Source of the DNA: Candidatus Woesearchaeota archaeon
GTDB lineage: Archaea; Nanobdellota; Nanobdellia; Woesearchaeales; JAHWHD01
Length of the DNA: 64,000 nucleotides
Assembly: GCA_019323515.1 (NCBI GenBank)
Contig: JAHWHG010000007.1
Span: forward strand, 124,001 to 188,000
Reading direction: 5' to 3'
Shown: positions 10,093 through 18,288 of the stretch, in pieces
How the letters are laid out: every line of letters starts with the position of its first letter
How positions within the stretch are numbered: the stretch's first letter is position 1
Made by a program: the position numbers and the translations under genes
Notes under the pieces: generated by a model
Databases searched by the model: none
Told to the model about the DNA's origin: nothing
What the model saw: the letters and a program-made list of their open reading frames with translations, nothing else

Positions 10093-10809
10093 CTATTTAT
10101 AAAGCTTAAGCCCTGTCACTTCCTCATAAGCCTTGATAAAACTAGAAACCAATGCAGCTGTGTACTCCCAATTCCTTATTTCATCCTGCTTTGTACCATT
10201 AGAGTTGATTCTTACCCTAGCAGCAACATTATAAGTCCCTTGATCATTCTTTTCAACAAAGGTTTCAAAGCAAGAGTATTTCTTACCTTCCTGACACTGG
10301 CGCATCAAAGCTTTCATTGTCTTAGCCTTAAACCTCTTTAGGTACTTTTCAAGGTTCAGCTTTTTCTTTTCATCATTTGGAAGTCCAAACTTGTGCCATA
10401 TGTTTCGCGTAAGAATCTTGAGTTCATTATTAGCATACTTTTGGATATCATCAACCAACAACATAACCTTCTTTCCGAGGTTATTATATTCGCTATCCAA
10501 ATCCTGTTTCTCAACAAGTTTAGCGATTTCATCAGCTTTCTTTCGAGTATCAATGCCAGCATACACAACAAATTTTGAGGTATCACTGACATACTTGCAC
10601 TTTACAGTCCAATCATCCTTTCCAGTAATCGTCAATCTATAATTAGAAAGTAATTCCTCTAAATCGTCTGTTTCAAGAGAAGAATCTTTCTGAGTCAATT
10701 CAACACTGACACCTGGATTAAACTTATCACTCAAATATTCCATGAGATAATTAAGAATTGAATTATTTCTAGCATAATATTGTTTAATATCTTCAAGATG
10801 ATTTACCAT
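10093..10809 (-). CDS. Hypothetical protein
   Basis: The 238-residue product is soluble, charged and not recognised. The N-terminal half looks alpha/beta, with a short strand-rich part near residues 55-90 (LTITGKDDWTVKC). A basic helical stretch (about 135-165) contains KKKLNLEKYLKRFKAK and could bind nucleic acid, but no known motif supports this. It is transcribed away from the equally unknown gene at 10905 and leads into the radical SAM gene 20 bp downstream, so those two may be co-transcribed. Confidence 0.7.
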   Translation of the reverse strand: MVNHLEDIKQYYARNNSILNYLMEYLSDKFNPGVSVELTQKDSSLETDDLEELLSNYRLTITGKDDWTVKCKYVSDTSKFVVYAGIDTRKKADEIAKLVEKQDLDSEYNNLGKKVMLLVDDIQKYANNELKILTRNIWHKFGLPNDEKKKLNLEKYLKRFKAKTMKALMRQCQEGKKYSCFETFVEKNDQGTYNVAARVRINSNGTKQDEIRNWEYTAALVSSFIKAYEEVTGLKLYK

Positions 10810-10904
10810 TTTACCAACCCCCTAATATGATATATAGAATATATGCTTAAGCCGTTAAATTTATAAAAGTTTCTATCCTCCAATAGTATAATTATAGGGG
10901 TAAT

Positions 10905-12056
10905 ATGGCAAGCATACAAGAAAAAGGACTCGAAAAAACAGTCACAGAACTTTACAGAAAAGGAATATTAATAGATTATGATGAAGCTTTCAAGTTCTAC
11001 TGGTCAAGATTAGACCAGCTTGTAAGGACTAGCCAAACCTTCTTATTCAACCTTTATTTGCATAAATTTCAACCATCTGAAGAGTTCAATGCCTTTAATT
11101 ACGTAATAAAACGTTCTGTACAAGAGATGTTTCTGGCAACAGGCATGCTTGACTATAATCCACATAAACCTTCAACATGGAGAAATAAGTTAGATTCCCC
11201 TTATCATAGGCAAGAATTTTACCTTAAATGGAACCTTGACCTGCGCACAATTAAAAAGCTAGAGAATCAGATAAGAAAAAAACCAACTGGCCTTGTTATG
11301 GACATTAAAGTAAAATTTCCTGAAACAATAATTGTAGACTACTACTTGTTTGAAAAGTTTGCACTTCTTAACATGGGAATTGAAACATGTCAAGTAGACG
11401 AATTTGCTTTCAAAGGCGAATATCTAGGAAATCATCAATATGAATTATCAAGTTCATACCATATGAATAACGGACACGAACTTATTGACCTTAAAGCTAA
11501 CACATTGTTAAGACCTGCTCAACACGTGATGCTAAAAGGCAAAAAAGATGAATTATATCTCCTTAAGAGAATAAGAAGTCACAGACCAAAAGGCTATGGC
11601 AAATTACAAGGACATGTCAACAAATGTATTCTTCCATTAAGCAGAAAGATTAAAAGAGAGTTACAGGTCTACTGCTCAGACAACAATATCAATAATAGAT
11701 TAGTACTTGCAAATTATTTCTATGATTTAAGGAATATATTAATAGAAACAATTGGAAGGATCACTGGAAATAATCCAATAAACAAAAATGATCTTATAAC
11801 ATTATCTTCAGAAGAAAAAGCAGTATTCTATGATAGCCTTTCAGAGATTTCAGGACTTGTAAGAAAAGCAAATGATAAGCCTGAAAGATACGCAAACCTA
11901 AGAGGATGTATGATTTCCTTTGTAACTAACTGCATGAACCTAGCATGCCTTCTAAACTCAATACCTGAACCGATTTACACAAGACCAAAGAAAAACCACA
12001 TATTACCAAAAACTGAAAGAAGTACAGATGTACCATATCTTAGGTTAATAAAATAA
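10905..12056 (+). CDS. Hypothetical protein, 383 residues
   Basis: This soluble protein is not recognised. It has a helical N-terminal region (about 1-125), a central mixed region with several His, Cys and Asp residues (about 135-215) and a helical C-terminal half (about 235-350). The ATG follows a G-rich ribosome site (GGGGT) with five-base spacing. The stop codon abuts the tRNA-Thr gene on the opposite strand: the first T of TAA is the last base upstream of the stop's final A, which is the tRNA discriminator position (complement). No signal peptide or membrane helix is visible. Confidence 0.75.
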   Translation: MASIQEKGLEKTVTELYRKGILIDYDEAFKFYWSRLDQLVRTSQTFLFNLYLHKFQPSEEFNAFNYVIKRSVQEMFLATGMLDYNPHKPSTWRNKLDSPYHRQEFYLKWNLDLRTIKKLENQIRKKPTGLVMDIKVKFPETIIVDYYLFEKFALLNMGIETCQVDEFAFKGEYLGNHQYELSSSYHMNNGHELIDLKANTLLRPAQHVMLKGKKDELYLLKRIRSHRPKGYGKLQGHVNKCILPLSRKIKRELQVYCSDNNINNRLVLANYFYDLRNILIETIGRITGNNPINKNDLITLSSEEKAVFYDSLSEISGLVRKANDKPERYANLRGCMISFVTNCMNLACLLNSIPEPIYTRPKKNHILPKTERSTDVPYLRLIK

Positions 12057-12148
12057 GCCCCCGGAGAGATTTGCACTCTCGACCTGCTGCTTTCTTGAAA
12101 ATTAAACAATTTACGAGGCAGCCGCAATAGCTACTATGCTACAGGGGC
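12056..12148 (-). tRNA. tRNA-Thr (anticodon CGU) with 20-nt intron
   Basis: Read on the minus strand from 12148, a 7-bp acceptor stem (GCCCCTG with CGGGGGC, one T-G pair), a D-arm (GCA with TGC), an anticodon stem GCTGC/GCAGC and a T-arm GAGAG/CTCTC fold cleanly. The anticodon loop becomes CTCGTAA once a 20-nt insertion (12092-12111) after position 37, the canonical archaeal intron site, is removed. The anticodon is CGU (Thr). The discriminator is T, seen in archaeal tRNA-Thr. The T-loop is TGCAAAT, with G where Psi55 is expected, and the D-loop has A-G instead of G18-G19. It lies downstream of the small zinc-protein gene on the same strand, and no clear promoter of its own is visible. Confidence 0.85.
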
Positions 12149-12239
12149 ATAAAGTTTTGTGGGACTTTCGCGAAGCGAAATGTCGCACTTTGGGTGTCGA
12201 CCGACCGAAACCAGTCGCTACCCTATGCTACAGGGGCAT
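12134..12239 (-). repeat. 17-bp direct repeat of the tRNA-Thr 5' end flanking a GC-rich structured insert
   Basis: The 17-bp string at 12134-12150 (the tRNA acceptor 5' strand and first part of the D-arm) recurs exactly at 12223-12239, 89 bp away. The 72 bp between the copies are much richer in G+C than the surroundings. They hold two hairpins: 12159-12188 (about 12 bp with one C-C mismatch and one bulged base) and 12192-12223 (4 + 6 bp). In an AT-rich genome this points to a structured RNA or an insert placed at the tRNA 5' end. The second copy cannot fold into a complete tRNA. Confidence 0.7.
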
Positions 12240-12248
12240 TCTAGGTTT

Positions 12249-12407
12249 TTACTTCAAATTCTCCATTATCTCTTTCTTACTTTTAAACTTCTTCTGACAC
12301 TCGAAGCATAGATAATGCTTCTTACCCTTATCATCCTTTACCACTGTACCTAAAATCTTATTCAAAAATGTTGTTGCAACCTTCTTGCCACAAATTTCAC
12401 ACTTCAT
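12249..12407 (-). CDS. Small two-CXXC zinc-ribbon-like protein (52 residues)
   Basis: An ATG at 12407 opens a 52-codon frame ending in TAA at 12249. The product starts MKCEICGKK and has a second pair in LCFECQKK, so Cys3-Cys6 and Cys34-Cys37 can hold one zinc ion. The rest is Lys-rich (KFKSKKEI), suggesting nucleic-acid or ribosome contact; no partner can be named. It lies on the same strand as, and just upstream of, the structured insert and tRNA-Thr, so it may be co-transcribed with them. Confidence 0.7.
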   Translation of the reverse strand: MKCEICGKKVATTFLNKILGTVVKDDKGKKHYLCFECQKKFKSKKEIMENLK

Positions 12408-12524
12408 AAGCTACTTACTTAAGGGCTTAGTTTAAATAATTTATCATATTTATAAAGAAAATCCAAAACTCTTATATATAAAACCCAAATAACGCAATAT
12501 TAATAATTATCAAGAGGTAATAAA

Positions 12525-12935
12525 ATGGCGATTATAGACCTTCAACCAAGACAAGGAAAAGTTGACATTGTTGTAGAGGTAGTTAGCATGGATGAACCCA
12601 GGGAATTCAACAAGTTTGGTAAGACTGGGAAAGTATGTAATGCATTAGTAAAAGACGAGACTGGAGAGATTAAGCTTACTCTCTGGAACGATGACATTGA
12701 TAAGGTAAAACCAGGTATCAAGCTTCATATTGTAAACGGCTATGTCAATGAATGGCAAGGTGAAAAACAACTTACAACAGGGAAGTTCGGAAGTTTAGAA
12801 GTGATTGGAGAAGCAACCCAAGAACCTGCTTCTCAAGCCTCTGAACCAGAACTACAACCTGAACAAAAACAAGAACCTGAGACTAAAAGCGACACTCCTG
12901 ATGACATGGTTGTTGAAGAAGAAGTTGTACAATAG
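12525..12935 (+). CDS. OB-fold (RPA/SSB-like) nucleic-acid-binding protein
   Basis: This 136-residue protein has one OB-fold (about 8-100) of the replication protein A / archaeal SSB type, with hallmarks such as VKDETGEIKLTLWND and a strand-loop-strand end at LTTGKFGSLEV. The C-terminal third is acidic, Pro/Gln/Glu-rich and probably flexible, as in SSB tails that recruit partners. A ribosome site (AGAGGT) lies seven bases before the ATG. Family knowledge suggests ssDNA binding in replication and repair, though RNA binding is possible. Confidence 0.85.
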   Translation: MAIIDLQPRQGKVDIVVEVVSMDEPREFNKFGKTGKVCNALVKDETGEIKLTLWNDDIDKVKPGIKLHIVNGYVNEWQGEKQLTTGKFGSLEVIGEATQEPASQASEPELQPEQKQEPETKSDTPDDMVVEEEVVQ

Positions 12936-12980
12936 AACCGAAAGTATTTTAAATACCCCCCTTTATCAAATTCTTAATTC

Positions 12981-13085
12981 GGGGCGGTAGCTCAGCCTGG
13001 GAGAGCACACGGCTGAAGACCGTGGTGTCCGGGGTTCAAATGGTTTAACGTTAAATCGAAAATCTTGAAAGTCCCCGCCGTCCCA
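12981..13085 (+). tRNA. tRNA-Phe (anticodon GAA) with a 31-nt insertion in the T-loop
   Basis: The acceptor stem GGGGCGG/CCGTCCC, D-arm GCTC/GAGC, anticodon stem CACGG/CCGTG with loop CTGAAGA, and T-stem CGGGG/CCCCG are all intact, with discriminator A at 13085. The T-loop is interrupted: TTCAAA (13035-13040), then 31 extra bases (13041-13071), then T60. Removing them restores the standard loop TTCAAAT. TTCAA at 13035 can pair with TTGAA at 13065, and the insert has its own palindrome (13042-13057), as expected of a bulge-helix-bulge intron substrate. A TATA-like element lies about 31 bp upstream (12945-12954). Confidence 0.9.
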
Positions 13086-13092
13086 TTTTCTT

Positions 13093-15300
13093 TTATGTTA
13101 TGAATTTACTTATTGTAGAAGCAAGTAGATTGAATAATAACATAACAGTCCCACCTATAGCACAATACATAATAGTACTCCTTACAAGATTCTTTCCAAG
13201 ATTATAACGCTCTCCAAGTTTATCCGAACCGTTTGAAATACCATTAGTCAATATTGTAAGTATGTATACAATCTGCACAACATATATCCCTACAATAATC
13301 TGGAAATAGAAGGTAGGTATACCATCACCAAAAGAATCCCCTAATGCAATCGAATACCCTGTCTGGCCACCACCTTCAGTAAAAGCTTTAATTTCTTCAC
13401 TGAGATTACCAAGGATATTAGTAACCATAGAAGTTATCCCAATTACAATCCCAGCAATCGCAGGCGCCAAACCTTTAATCTGTGAAGCCATTGAAGAAAT
13501 AATATCTGACATTAAATCATTTAACCTTTCATTTACAGCGTGGATCTGTTTGATATAATTAGAAATATTAATCAAAGCCTGAGCAGCAATCTTGGGACCT
13601 TTTTTAACACTCTCTGTAAGAACTTTCATACTAGACTCAATGACTGAAGAAGGGAAATAAACAAGAGCTCCTTTTTTCGGATCAAATATAGCCGCATCAA
13701 CACTCATTCCAAGCCTACGCACATTCTGCGAAACCAACTCCATAAAATTGCCTGAAACAGTTCCTTGCATTGTATCTGCTACTTTACCAAAAGCCATCTC
13801 TGCAGGCAGACCATCACCCAACCTATTACCTAACTGGAACAAAGCAGATGCAAACTCAGTCTCAAGCCTCTTTGTCTCCTCCCTTATTTTAATAACATTC
13901 TTCGACCTAAACCTAAAATATAAACCAATTCCAACCCCTACGCCAATCACGACAAATAAACTCATAAGAGAAGAACCTAAACCAAAAGGTCCTACAATCT
14001 GCGAAGGGTCTACCTGACTGACCCTATAACCTAAAAACTTAAAGCCAAGTGCTTTGAATGCAGGGATGGTTGAAAACATAGGTTGTTCTGCTAACAAGAC
14101 CTTTTCATCAGTAACAGCACCTTTAAGTAAAGGATAAAACCCTAGAATAACAAAAAACAGGATAAACAAGATTGATATTATCATGGGATTAATTCTAATC
14201 TCTAATCCTGCAATATTAACCAGAACTGATTTATACTTCTTAAGTTCAGGATTCTCTTCAGAGATATCAGTATCACCATAACCAGTAGGCCTTTTAGAAA
14301 GTATGCTCTTACCACCATAATAAACAACAACAGGAAGCACAAGATTATAGAAAGTAGCGATATGGTACCATCTAGCACCTTTCATAAAACTAACAATCAA
14401 AGGCAAGATTACCAATCCAAGTATAGGAAGTATTATTCCTAACATATGAAGCATTGTAATTGGTGACTTTAAGTTATGTGCATAATGCAACATCTTTTCA
14501 TAGGTTTCATCTAGCATGACAGAAAGCGACTTGTCCAACATCTCTAATCTTCTTGCTTCAGAAGGCTCGTATAGAGAGGATTCAATAAGATGTATAGCTT
14601 CAATAAACTCAAGATTCCATTTTCTCCAAGTTTCAAGATAAGAATCAAGAGATTCTTTTATAGACTCAAACTTCTCAGTCTCAACATCCCATAAAACTTT
14701 CTTCAGGTCAAGAGCAAGAGGAGGCGCCATATGCTCAGCTGCAAAATTGATCGCATGCTCCAGGTTTGAGGTATGCCTCATATAAGTTACAATATAAAAT
14801 ACACAAAGCACCATCTGGTTACTTGCACGCATCCTCCAATTATTAGCAAACATAAAAGGCAACCTTTGAAACGGAAAGATCAAGACTAATCCTGCAAGGA
14901 TAAAGAAGAATACAAAGAAAAATGTTTGCTCACCAAAAGCAAGTGGAAGTACAAAACCAATAAAAGCCCCAAGTACTGCAACCAGTAGAGGTACAAAATA
15001 ACTAAAAGAAACAGCCCCGGTGGGTGTTATGTTAAGATGACAGATACTGATAGCTTCATTCAAATTCTCAGCACTCTTACCAGAGACAGGAATCTTTAAT
15101 ATCTTTCCTGAAAGCTGGCACAACTTTTCATATAAACTAAGGTGCTTAGGGAGATAATCTTGCTTAAACTGACCATACTCTCTTGAGAATACAGGTTTCA
15201 TTGATATAGCTGTCTCTTTAGGGATATCAAACTTAGTTTTTATCTTTTCCTGATACTTACCAACTAACTTCTCAATCTCTTCTTTTGAAATCTCTGACAT
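13093..15300 (-). CDS. Type IV pilus/archaellum-type assembly membrane protein (GspF/TadC/ArlJ family)
   Basis: This protein of about 735 residues has two T2SSF-like halves: soluble helical parts (about 30-90, 175-285, 475-610) alternating with clusters of membrane helices (about 98-150, 290-340, 370-395, 440-465, 620-730). It anchors the pilus motor in the membrane. It is transcribed 70 bp after the ATPase gene (15371-17659), the usual pairing. An ATG at 15300 preceded by GAGGTG at four-base spacing is preferred over a TTG one codon earlier. Family length is usually 500-600 residues, so this one is long. Confidence 0.88.
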   Translation of the reverse strand: MSEISKEEIEKLVGKYQEKIKTKFDIPKETAISMKPVFSREYGQFKQDYLPKHLSLYEKLCQLSGKILKIPVSGKSAENLNEAISICHLNITPTGAVSFSYFVPLLVAVLGAFIGFVLPLAFGEQTFFFVFFFILAGLVLIFPFQRLPFMFANNWRMRASNQMVLCVFYIVTYMRHTSNLEHAINFAAEHMAPPLALDLKKVLWDVETEKFESIKESLDSYLETWRKWNLEFIEAIHLIESSLYEPSEARRLEMLDKSLSVMLDETYEKMLHYAHNLKSPITMLHMLGIILPILGLVILPLIVSFMKGARWYHIATFYNLVLPVVVYYGGKSILSKRPTGYGDTDISEENPELKKYKSVLVNIAGLEIRINPMIISILFILFFVILGFYPLLKGAVTDEKVLLAEQPMFSTIPAFKALGFKFLGYRVSQVDPSQIVGPFGLGSSLMSLFVVIGVGVGIGLYFRFRSKNVIKIREETKRLETEFASALFQLGNRLGDGLPAEMAFGKVADTMQGTVSGNFMELVSQNVRRLGMSVDAAIFDPKKGALVYFPSSVIESSMKVLTESVKKGPKIAAQALINISNYIKQIHAVNERLNDLMSDIISSMASQIKGLAPAIAGIVIGITSMVTNILGNLSEEIKAFTEGGGQTGYSIALGDSFGDGIPTFYFQIIVGIYVVQIVYILTILTNGISNGSDKLGERYNLGKNLVRSTIMYCAIGGTVMLLFNLLASTISKFIT

Positions 15301-15370
15301 CAAACACCTCTTTTTTTAAAAATATCTACAAAATTATAATATATAATTTAGTAACTATTAATATAACTTT

Positions 15371-17659
15371 TTACTGTTTCTCTTTCTGTCTCTTCAATTC
15401 CCGTTTCAACCACTGTTCCCATTCAAAAAAAACCTGTTTTGAATCAATAGCACCTACTTCCTCTTGGACCATCTCAACAGCTTTATGAAAAACATCATTA
15501 GACTTTATTACAAACTCTGCTTCTAGCATGTCAAGGTTATTAACCTTATTTGCGTAATCCACAAGAGTCTCTTTAACTTTAGCTCTTAGCTGGATATTAT
15601 CCCACACAGCATCCCAGTTCCCTGCTAAACCTTTGATATTTCCAGCAACAGCCTTAATGATATCTGAATCACCATTCAATAAATCCTCGCTTGGTACAAG
15701 TTGGTCAGTCGTAACATCATACTTGAACAAATCTGAAAAACCACCTTCTGCAACAGGATCCTGTTCCCAATGCTTCCTAACCTCAGTAATCTGTGTAACT
15801 CTTCTTATTCTTTTCAGACCCCCAGGAGTCTTAATAGGATTTGCAACAATTAGAACATCTGTAGCCTTAAACGAAGTACGCGGGACACCAATATCGTTCA
15901 CAACCCTATCGTATACCCCATAAGGAGAATCTGCATGAAGAGTACCAGCAACTACATTAGCAGCAGCACCGACTCTCATAGCCTCATACAACGCAATAGC
16001 CTCATCACTCCTTACCTCTCCTACAAACAATGCACTGTCACCAAGCCTTAAAGTTGACCTGATACCATCAGTAGCACTCATCTCTGAAGCCCCTTTAGCA
16101 AGCGCAGTTGCAACCTTCATTTGCTGAATATTAAAACCCATCTTACGCAATGCAATAGCAGGCAATTCTAAAGTATCTTCAATTGTAAGAATCCTATATC
16201 TTCGCATGATTTCAACTAAAAGAGAACCGAGCAATGAAGTCTTACCAGAACTTCTTGTACCTGCAACAAGCATTGTCCTTGTCCCATCAACAAGGAAACT
16301 CAAGAGACCAGCTGCCAACCCATTAAGCATCTTAACATGCATAAACAAAGGCAATGTCCAAGGTTTATCCCTATGCCTTCTAAAAGAGAAAGCAAGTCCA
16401 GTCGCTGCTAAAGGTTCTGTAATTGTAGAAACCCTTGCCGTTGCACCCGGAATCCTAAGCTCAGTATCAAGTATTTGATTTGCTTCATCCAATGGCCTGC
16501 CACTGATTAACCTTAACTTACTTGCCCATGACTCTGCTTCAGTCCTTGTAGGGACAATATTTGTGTAGCAATCACCAAAATCCTGCTGTACAACAAACAT
16601 AGGAATCTGCCCCATTGGAGAGTTTATTGAAACATCTTGAATGCGTTCATCACTTAATAAAACCTCAATAAGTCCAAAACCGATAGTATAACGCACCAGA
16701 ATCCTTGCAAGTTCATCCATCTCAGCAGCCCTGAACTTATATCCTCTATATGTGACAAGCTCCTCAATCAAATCCCTTCCAACATTATAGAATACCTCCC
16801 TAATTCTTTCAGGATCAACAAACTCTTGCCTTGTAGGTTTATGCTCAGCCATTATCTTCCTTGCAAGGTCAACGATTTCATACTTTTCTTCACTCAACCT
16901 AAACTCAGGCGGTAACAAATGATAAAGATACCTTGCAGACTCGGGAAAACCGAATATAGTTATTTCAGTTTCACCAACTGAATAAGTATCCAGCTCCTCA
17001 CCATTAACTGGATAAGTAGCCATAAGTTTAGTAAACATAAAATCAGGCTTTATGCTAGGACTAAATATTCTCCTGTAAACACTCCTATCACCTAAACGAT
17101 ATCCAGGGATATAAGGCTTAGCTATTTTAACAAGCCTTGTCTTTTCAAGCTCTTCTAACACATAATTTACAAGAGACAAAAACCTCTTCTCACTAGGTAT
17201 CAACCTTTGATCACTAATATGCTCCATCCTGGTTCTCTCCCGTCTCATCAATCTCTGGAGTTCAACATAAGCACCCAAAGGATCTGATTTCATCAGGTGA
17301 AAGACCAATCTTTGAACTTGTGCATAAAGAGCATTGTAGTAAGACATAGAAACAGTGTCAACCCCCATAGGCTTATAACCAAAAACCTCTTTCTCTCTTG
17401 TAAACCTTGCAATCAGTGCTGCAATCTCTCGCAATAATTGAGTTTGGTTATAGTCATACTCATAATCCCTTTTCTGTGTAAATACTATCTTAGTAACAAT
17501 CCCAATTTCCATTAACCGCTCAATTGTCTTGGCCATACATATTGAACTATCCTCAACAGAAGGAGCATAAGGGCAAGCATCACAATCTACCTTAAGTATA
17601 GTATCCTCACCCTCCCTTATAACTTCATAACTACTACAAGGTTTAGTCTCACCAACCAC
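15371..17659 (-). CDS. Type II/IV secretion-type ATPase (GspE/TadA/ArlI family)
   Basis: The 762-residue ATPase drives assembly of an archaeal pilus or secretion machine. Walker A is GTRSSGKTSL (about 465-475), the Asp box IEDTLE follows, and the Walker B region is LFVGEVRSDEA with the His-containing AGTLHADSP. The N-terminal 60 residues hold four cysteines (8, 26, 29, 41; CDACPY), which could bind a metal. The start is GTG at 17659, with GGTGGT placed five bases upstream. It is co-directional with the membrane partner gene downstream. No pilin or prepilin peptidase is seen in the window. Confidence 0.92.
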   Translation of the reverse strand: MVGETKPCSSYEVIREGEDTILKVDCDACPYAPSVEDSSICMAKTIERLMEIGIVTKIVFTQKRDYEYDYNQTQLLREIAALIARFTREKEVFGYKPMGVDTVSMSYYNALYAQVQRLVFHLMKSDPLGAYVELQRLMRRERTRMEHISDQRLIPSEKRFLSLVNYVLEELEKTRLVKIAKPYIPGYRLGDRSVYRRIFSPSIKPDFMFTKLMATYPVNGEELDTYSVGETEITIFGFPESARYLYHLLPPEFRLSEEKYEIVDLARKIMAEHKPTRQEFVDPERIREVFYNVGRDLIEELVTYRGYKFRAAEMDELARILVRYTIGFGLIEVLLSDERIQDVSINSPMGQIPMFVVQQDFGDCYTNIVPTRTEAESWASKLRLISGRPLDEANQILDTELRIPGATARVSTITEPLAATGLAFSFRRHRDKPWTLPLFMHVKMLNGLAAGLLSFLVDGTRTMLVAGTRSSGKTSLLGSLLVEIMRRYRILTIEDTLELPAIALRKMGFNIQQMKVATALAKGASEMSATDGIRSTLRLGDSALFVGEVRSDEAIALYEAMRVGAAANVVAGTLHADSPYGVYDRVVNDIGVPRTSFKATDVLIVANPIKTPGGLKRIRRVTQITEVRKHWEQDPVAEGGFSDLFKYDVTTDQLVPSEDLLNGDSDIIKAVAGNIKGLAGNWDAVWDNIQLRAKVKETLVDYANKVNNLDMLEAEFVIKSNDVFHKAVEMVQEEVGAIDSKQVFFEWEQWLKRELKRQKEKQ

Positions 17660-17803
17660 TACAAACCACCAATTTTTATCTACTCAAAAATACTAACACA
17701 AACTTATTATAAACCTTTGTTTTATATGCATATTAATCTTGTTTGTATATATAAATCTTGTTATTGAAGGGTTATAAGAAAATAAATCAAAAATCATAGT
17801 ACA

Positions 17804-18253
17804 ATGAACCAAACAGCGCCACCACAGCAAAAACCAGAACACAAACTTTTTGCACAAAAAAAGGACAATTCAGCTGATGCTCTATCTTACATTTCAAGCC
17901 AGGTAAGCAGCCTTAGTAGCAGAATCAGGATTATTGAAGAACGTTTCACAAATATGAGAAACAGAAGCCAGGTAACTGAACAGAATATGCTTGCTTTCCA
18001 TAAAAAAGTAAACACAGAATTCAAGACAATTACTTCAGAGATTAATGAGCTAAGAAAAGAGTTTAATGACCTTAATTCAGAGATAAGCTTAATTATAAAA
18101 GAACTTCAACTTTCAGCGAGAAAAGAAGATGTCAAGGTTCTTGAAAAATATATTGAGATTTGGCAGCCTATGGATTTTGTTACAAAAAAAGATGTAGAGA
18201 AACTTATAAGGCAGATTCTCGAGGAACAAAGCAAAAAGTTTATAAATGTATAA
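17804..18253 (+). CDS. Coiled-coil protein next to pilus genes
   Basis: The 149-residue soluble product has a Pro/Gln-rich start, a long heptad-type helix (about 25-110) and a short conserved-looking end (YIEIWQPMDFVTKKDVEKLI). This layout resembles the coiled-coil accessory proteins of archaeal surface motors (ArlC/D/E-like), but no sequence match can be claimed. It is divergent from the pilus ATPase and 35 bp upstream of another coiled-coil gene, likely one operon. Function is inferred from neighbours only. Confidence 0.75.
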   Translation: MNQTAPPQQKPEHKLFAQKKDNSADALSYISSQVSSLSSRIRIIEERFTNMRNRSQVTEQNMLAFHKKVNTEFKTITSEINELRKEFNDLNSEISLIIKELQLSARKEDVKVLEKYIEIWQPMDFVTKKDVEKLIRQILEEQSKKFINV

Positions 18254-18288
18254 AAATTAAATCCGTTTAATATAAACAGGTGTAAGAC

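Noticed and set aside
12151..12239. A second complete tRNA starting at 12239/12237
   Set aside because: The 5' 15 bases match tRNA-Thr, but no matching acceptor 3' strand, T-arm or 7-base anticodon loop follows; it is treated as a partial duplication.
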